A DNA stretch of 7,754 nucleotides from JBAYJT01 sp041664965 (lineage in GTDB: Bacteria; Pseudomonadota; Gammaproteobacteria; UBA9339), in assembly GCA_041664965.1 (NCBI GenBank), contig JBAYJT010000054.1:1-7754 (forward strand). Direction: 5' to 3'. The number at the start of each line of letters is the position of its first letter. Position 1 is the first letter of the stretch. Of this stretch, positions 5,931 to 7,754 are shown piece after piece. The notes under the pieces were generated by a model. It saw nothing but the letters and a program-made list of their open reading frames with translations. It was not told the DNA's origin and did not search any database. Made by a program: the position numbers and the translations under genes.

Positions 5931-7643
5931 GTGGCCCTTACCAAACCTCAAAAACTTCTGTTGCCAATTCTTGTTTCTTGTTTATTAACGACACCGCATG
6001 CTTTAGCTGAAGGTTTGCAAATCATGCGTTTACAGCCAATAGGCACTTTAGAAGCTTTAGCAGGTAAAGGCGAAGTGGTTCAAGGTCAGCTGTTGTTACC
6101 TTTGGTAGGAAATGCTGAACATATTTGGTTTGCGGATATGGAAGGCAGGTTTGGTACTTCTAAGAACGATTCTATGTTAGGCGTGGCAGCAGGTTACAGA
6201 AAACTTGTAAATGACAGAGTATTGGGTGGATATTTAGAGGTAAACTATAACCATCTTCATAGTGGATTACATACCTGGTTTGTCAATCCCGGCTTAGAAA
6301 GTTTAGGAACTGTTTGGGATTTTAGAGTAAATGGCTATTTGCCTGTAACGTGTGCTAACCGTAATACAACCACTTCAACTACAGATTGGGCTCCTGAATT
6401 TGATAATTATGACCACATCAGATTTGCAGGCCACACTATGTATGATCATATGGAATCGGATATTTATAAAACCGATGAGCAGATGGGAAGAGGTTTAGAT
6501 GCAGAAGTAGGTAGAACTGTACCGGGAGTAAAAGGCTTAAAGCTATATCTAGGTGGTTATCATTTTGATACAAAGAGCTTAGGCAGTGTTAATGGCGCAG
6601 CCGCTCGCGTGACTTATGAACTAAATGATTATGTAAGTTTAGAAGGGAAATATAACTACGATAATGCTAAACGCAATGTTGCTTTATTTGGTTTTAAATT
6701 TACCTTCAATGGGCCAACAACCAAAGAAAAAGATGTTTTAGGAATTAGCGCTAGATTATTAGATAACATTGAACATAATATCAGCACTATAGGAAACGGT
6801 ACTGCTACTCCTGTGAAAGCACAAGATAGCCATTACTATACAGTAAATCCAACTGAACAGGTTCAATACAATAATGTTTGGTTTGTAAATCCTAATGCTG
6901 CAGCAGGCGGGGATGGTACCTACGAACATCCACTCAGTGAATTTGATGTCAACGTTTTAGAACAAATTGAGCAAACAGTAGACCCTGTGATTTTATTAGC
7001 CCCAGGTACTTATAATTTAGATATTCCAGAAGGTTTACAACTTGTTGATGGTATAGTATTAGAAGGAACTGATCTGCATTTTTTACGGCCAGATGAAGAT
7101 GACGATATTATTAATATAAATGGCGATTTTATAGTTGGATCCAATAGTGTTTTAAAAGGATTGACCATTGAAGATGCGGCAGCAAATTACAACAACACGA
7201 TATACTTCGAGGGAGATGAGGGGCGAAACGTAATAGATCGATTTTTTGTTGGCGCAATATTAAATGGTTCTAAGAAGTACTTTGGAGAATGTTCTTTTAA
7301 TTCTTTTACAATAAATGGTAAGACAAATACATTCCATGATAGTAATATGCAAGGTAATTTACTGATCAAAGGAAGTGATAATAATTTTTTCGGTGGTAGT
7401 ATAGGTAATGATCCACTGAACTATGAATTAGAGATCTCTGGTTCTAACAACAATTTTTATCTTGGGTCTAAAGGTACAATAGCTTATCGACTATTAACTA
7501 TTGCCGGTAGTGATAATTCTATTCTATCTGGTAGCATAAAAGTCTATTCTCTGCAGTTCAATAATAATAGTAAAAATAATAAAATAACATCAACAGTGTT
7601 TGCGAAATATGTGACTGATATGGGTAAAGACAATATAACTTGA
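5931..7643 (+). CDS. inverse autotransporter beta-barrel protein with beta-helix-like passenger
   Basis: A 570-aa predicted outer-membrane protein, probably a surface adhesin. A Sec signal peptide (PQKLLLPILVSCLLTTPHALA, cleavage likely A26/E27) is followed by a region at about 45-260 of alternating polar/hydrophobic strands. These include WFADMEGRFG (66-75), GVAAGYRKLVNDRVLGGYLEV (84-104), RVNGYLP (132-138) and a final strand NVALFGFKFTFN (249-260). The pattern resembles the N-terminal barrel of intimin/invasin-type (type Ve) autotransporters. A linker leads to VWFVNPNAAAGGDGTYEHPL (316-335), a typical entry to pectin-lyase-like beta-helices. Rungs continue to the end as near-repeats of about 20-23 residues: GSDNNFFGGSI (481), GSNNNFYLGS (504) and GSDNSILSGSI (526). 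No LysM or immunoglobulin-like domain is visible. The GTG start is set by AAGGAG at 5919-5924. The last codons lie directly at a putative insertion-element end, so the C-terminus may be shortened. Barrel assignment is by pattern only. Confidence 0.75.
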   Translation: MALTKPQKLLLPILVSCLLTTPHALAEGLQIMRLQPIGTLEALAGKGEVVQGQLLLPLVGNAEHIWFADMEGRFGTSKNDSMLGVAAGYRKLVNDRVLGGYLEVNYNHLHSGLHTWFVNPGLESLGTVWDFRVNGYLPVTCANRNTTTSTTDWAPEFDNYDHIRFAGHTMYDHMESDIYKTDEQMGRGLDAEVGRTVPGVKGLKLYLGGYHFDTKSLGSVNGAAARVTYELNDYVSLEGKYNYDNAKRNVALFGFKFTFNGPTTKEKDVLGISARLLDNIEHNISTIGNGTATPVKAQDSHYYTVNPTEQVQYNNVWFVNPNAAAGGDGTYEHPLSEFDVNVLEQIEQTVDPVILLAPGTYNLDIPEGLQLVDGIVLEGTDLHFLRPDEDDDIININGDFIVGSNSVLKGLTIEDAAANYNNTIYFEGDEGRNVIDRFFVGAILNGSKKYFGECSFNSFTINGKTNTFHDSNMQGNLLIKGSDNNFFGGSIGNDPLNYELEISGSNNNFYLGSKGTIAYRLLTIAGSDNSILSGSIKVYSLQFNNNSKNNKITSTVFAKYVTDMGKDNIT

Positions 7644-7648
7644 TTTCC

Positions 7649-7664
7649 CCGCGGCTTGCCGCGG
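7649..7664. repeat. GC-rich palindromic hairpin after the surface-protein gene
   Basis: CCGCGG (7649-7654) and CCGCGG (7659-7664) form a perfect 6-bp GC-only stem with loop CTTG. With a two-base CC offset, flanking TT and AA could add pairs. No T-tract follows on either strand, so it is not a standard intrinsic terminator, although it could still slow transcription from the gene that ends six bases earlier. Its composition stands out sharply from the AT-rich surroundings. Each arm is itself a palindrome. Confidence 0.8.
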
Positions 7665-7680
7665 AACATTTAAGGGAAAG

Positions 7681-7703
7681 TTTGAAAACCGGAGGTTTTC
7701 AAA
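7681..7703. repeat. perfect 10-bp inverted repeat before the right-edge ORF
   Basis: TTTGAAAACC (7681-7690) and GGTTTTCAAA (7694-7703) pair perfectly around a 3-nt GGA loop. No T-tract follows. On the plus strand the left arm contains TTGAAA (7682-7687), and 17 bp downstream lies TTAAAT (7705-7710), so a promoter with its -35 buried in the hairpin is possible. That promoter would leave almost no leader before the ATG at 7719. Confidence 0.85.
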
Positions 7704-7718
7704 GTTAAATAGAGGCGC

Positions 7719-7754
7719 ATGAAAGTAATAAAAAGCAACCATTGTGCGTATCAA
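7719..7754 (+). CDS. 5' end of a probable IS200/IS605-type transposase (TnpA), cut by the right edge
   Basis: The ATG at 7719 opens a frame of 12 codons, MKVIKSNHCAYQ, that is still open at the window end. The pattern of a short basic start followed by SNHCAYQ is like the N-terminus of small Y1 transposases (TnpA, IS200/IS605 group). In that group this part leads into the first strand before the K-Y-R segment; the catalytic HUH and tyrosine motifs would lie beyond the window. A possible but crowded Shine-Dalgarno (AGAGG, 7711-7715) ends 3 nt before the ATG. Twelve residues cannot prove a family, so the name rests partly on the adjacent hairpins. It could instead be an unrelated small protein. 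Confidence 0.45.
   Translation, partial: MKVIKSNHCAYQ

Larger units (their letters stand above)
7645..7754 (+). mobile_element. putative left end of an IS200/IS605-type element, cut by the window edge
   Basis: Two hairpins (7649-7664 and 7681-7703) lie just upstream of a small ORF whose first 12 residues look like the start of a Y1 transposase (TnpA). IS200/IS605 elements lack terminal inverted repeats. They carry subterminal hairpins and insert 3' of a short target such as TTGAT or TTAC. TTGAT occurs at 7640-7644, immediately before the first hairpin and overlapping the stop codon of the surface-protein gene. The exact left boundary and family are inference; the right end is outside the window. 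Alternatively the hairpins are terminators or dispersed palindromes of this genome. Confidence 0.4.

Noticed and set aside
5907..5961. 11-bp direct repeat AAAACTTCTGT at 5907-5917 and 5951-5961 around the GTG start
   Set aside because: Short and AT-rich, without a third copy or symmetry; likely chance.
7187..7369. 60-aa minus-strand frame in the surface-protein gene
   Set aside because: Shadow frame with no start signal and no recognisable content.

Overview
The window looks like a chromosomal segment of an AT-rich gammaproteobacterium. The strongest argument is gene order. A peptide deformylase gene is transcribed away from dprA, which is followed by smg and then a topoisomerase I gene. E. 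coli has a recognisable version of the same layout: dprA(smf)-smg-yrdD diverges from def-fmt-rsmB, and yrdD encodes only a TopA-type zinc-finger fragment. A full-length topA in that slot, the low GC, and an inverse-autotransporter/beta-helix surface protein together suggest a host-associated lineage such as Legionellales. That placement is inference; no rRNA or other decisive marker is present.

Layout. Left part, minus strand: the first nine codons of an unidentified gene run off the left edge. They have a very good sigma70-type promoter and Shine-Dalgarno (SD) site. Upstream of it is a RhaT-family DMT transporter, then a 193-bp gap holding an inverted pair of heptamer repeat arrays, then def. 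A 72-bp divergent intergenic region separates def from the plus-strand genes. Plus strand: dprA and smg overlap by 8 bp, and topA follows 26 bp later (14 bp if its alternative GTG start is used). These three are probably co-transcribed. After 59 bp, with a strong SD, comes a 570-codon secreted protein: signal peptide, inverse-autotransporter beta-barrel, and a repetitive right-handed beta-helix-like passenger. The right end (from about 7645) holds a GC-rich hairpin, a perfect 10-bp-stem hairpin, and a 12-codon start of an ORF that resembles an IS200/IS605-type TnpA. I read this as the left end of an insertion element cut by the window edge.

How the genes relate: def (N-terminal deformylation of new proteins), dprA (handling of incoming ssDNA and RecA loading), smg (conserved, role unclear) and topA (relaxation of negative supercoils) are housekeeping genes linked by conserved order rather than by one pathway. 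The transporter and the surface protein are accessory genes beside this core. I saw no tRNA, rRNA, CRISPR array or prophage gene. No gene-free stretch exceeds 300 bp; the longest, 1164-1356, is described under the repeat entries.
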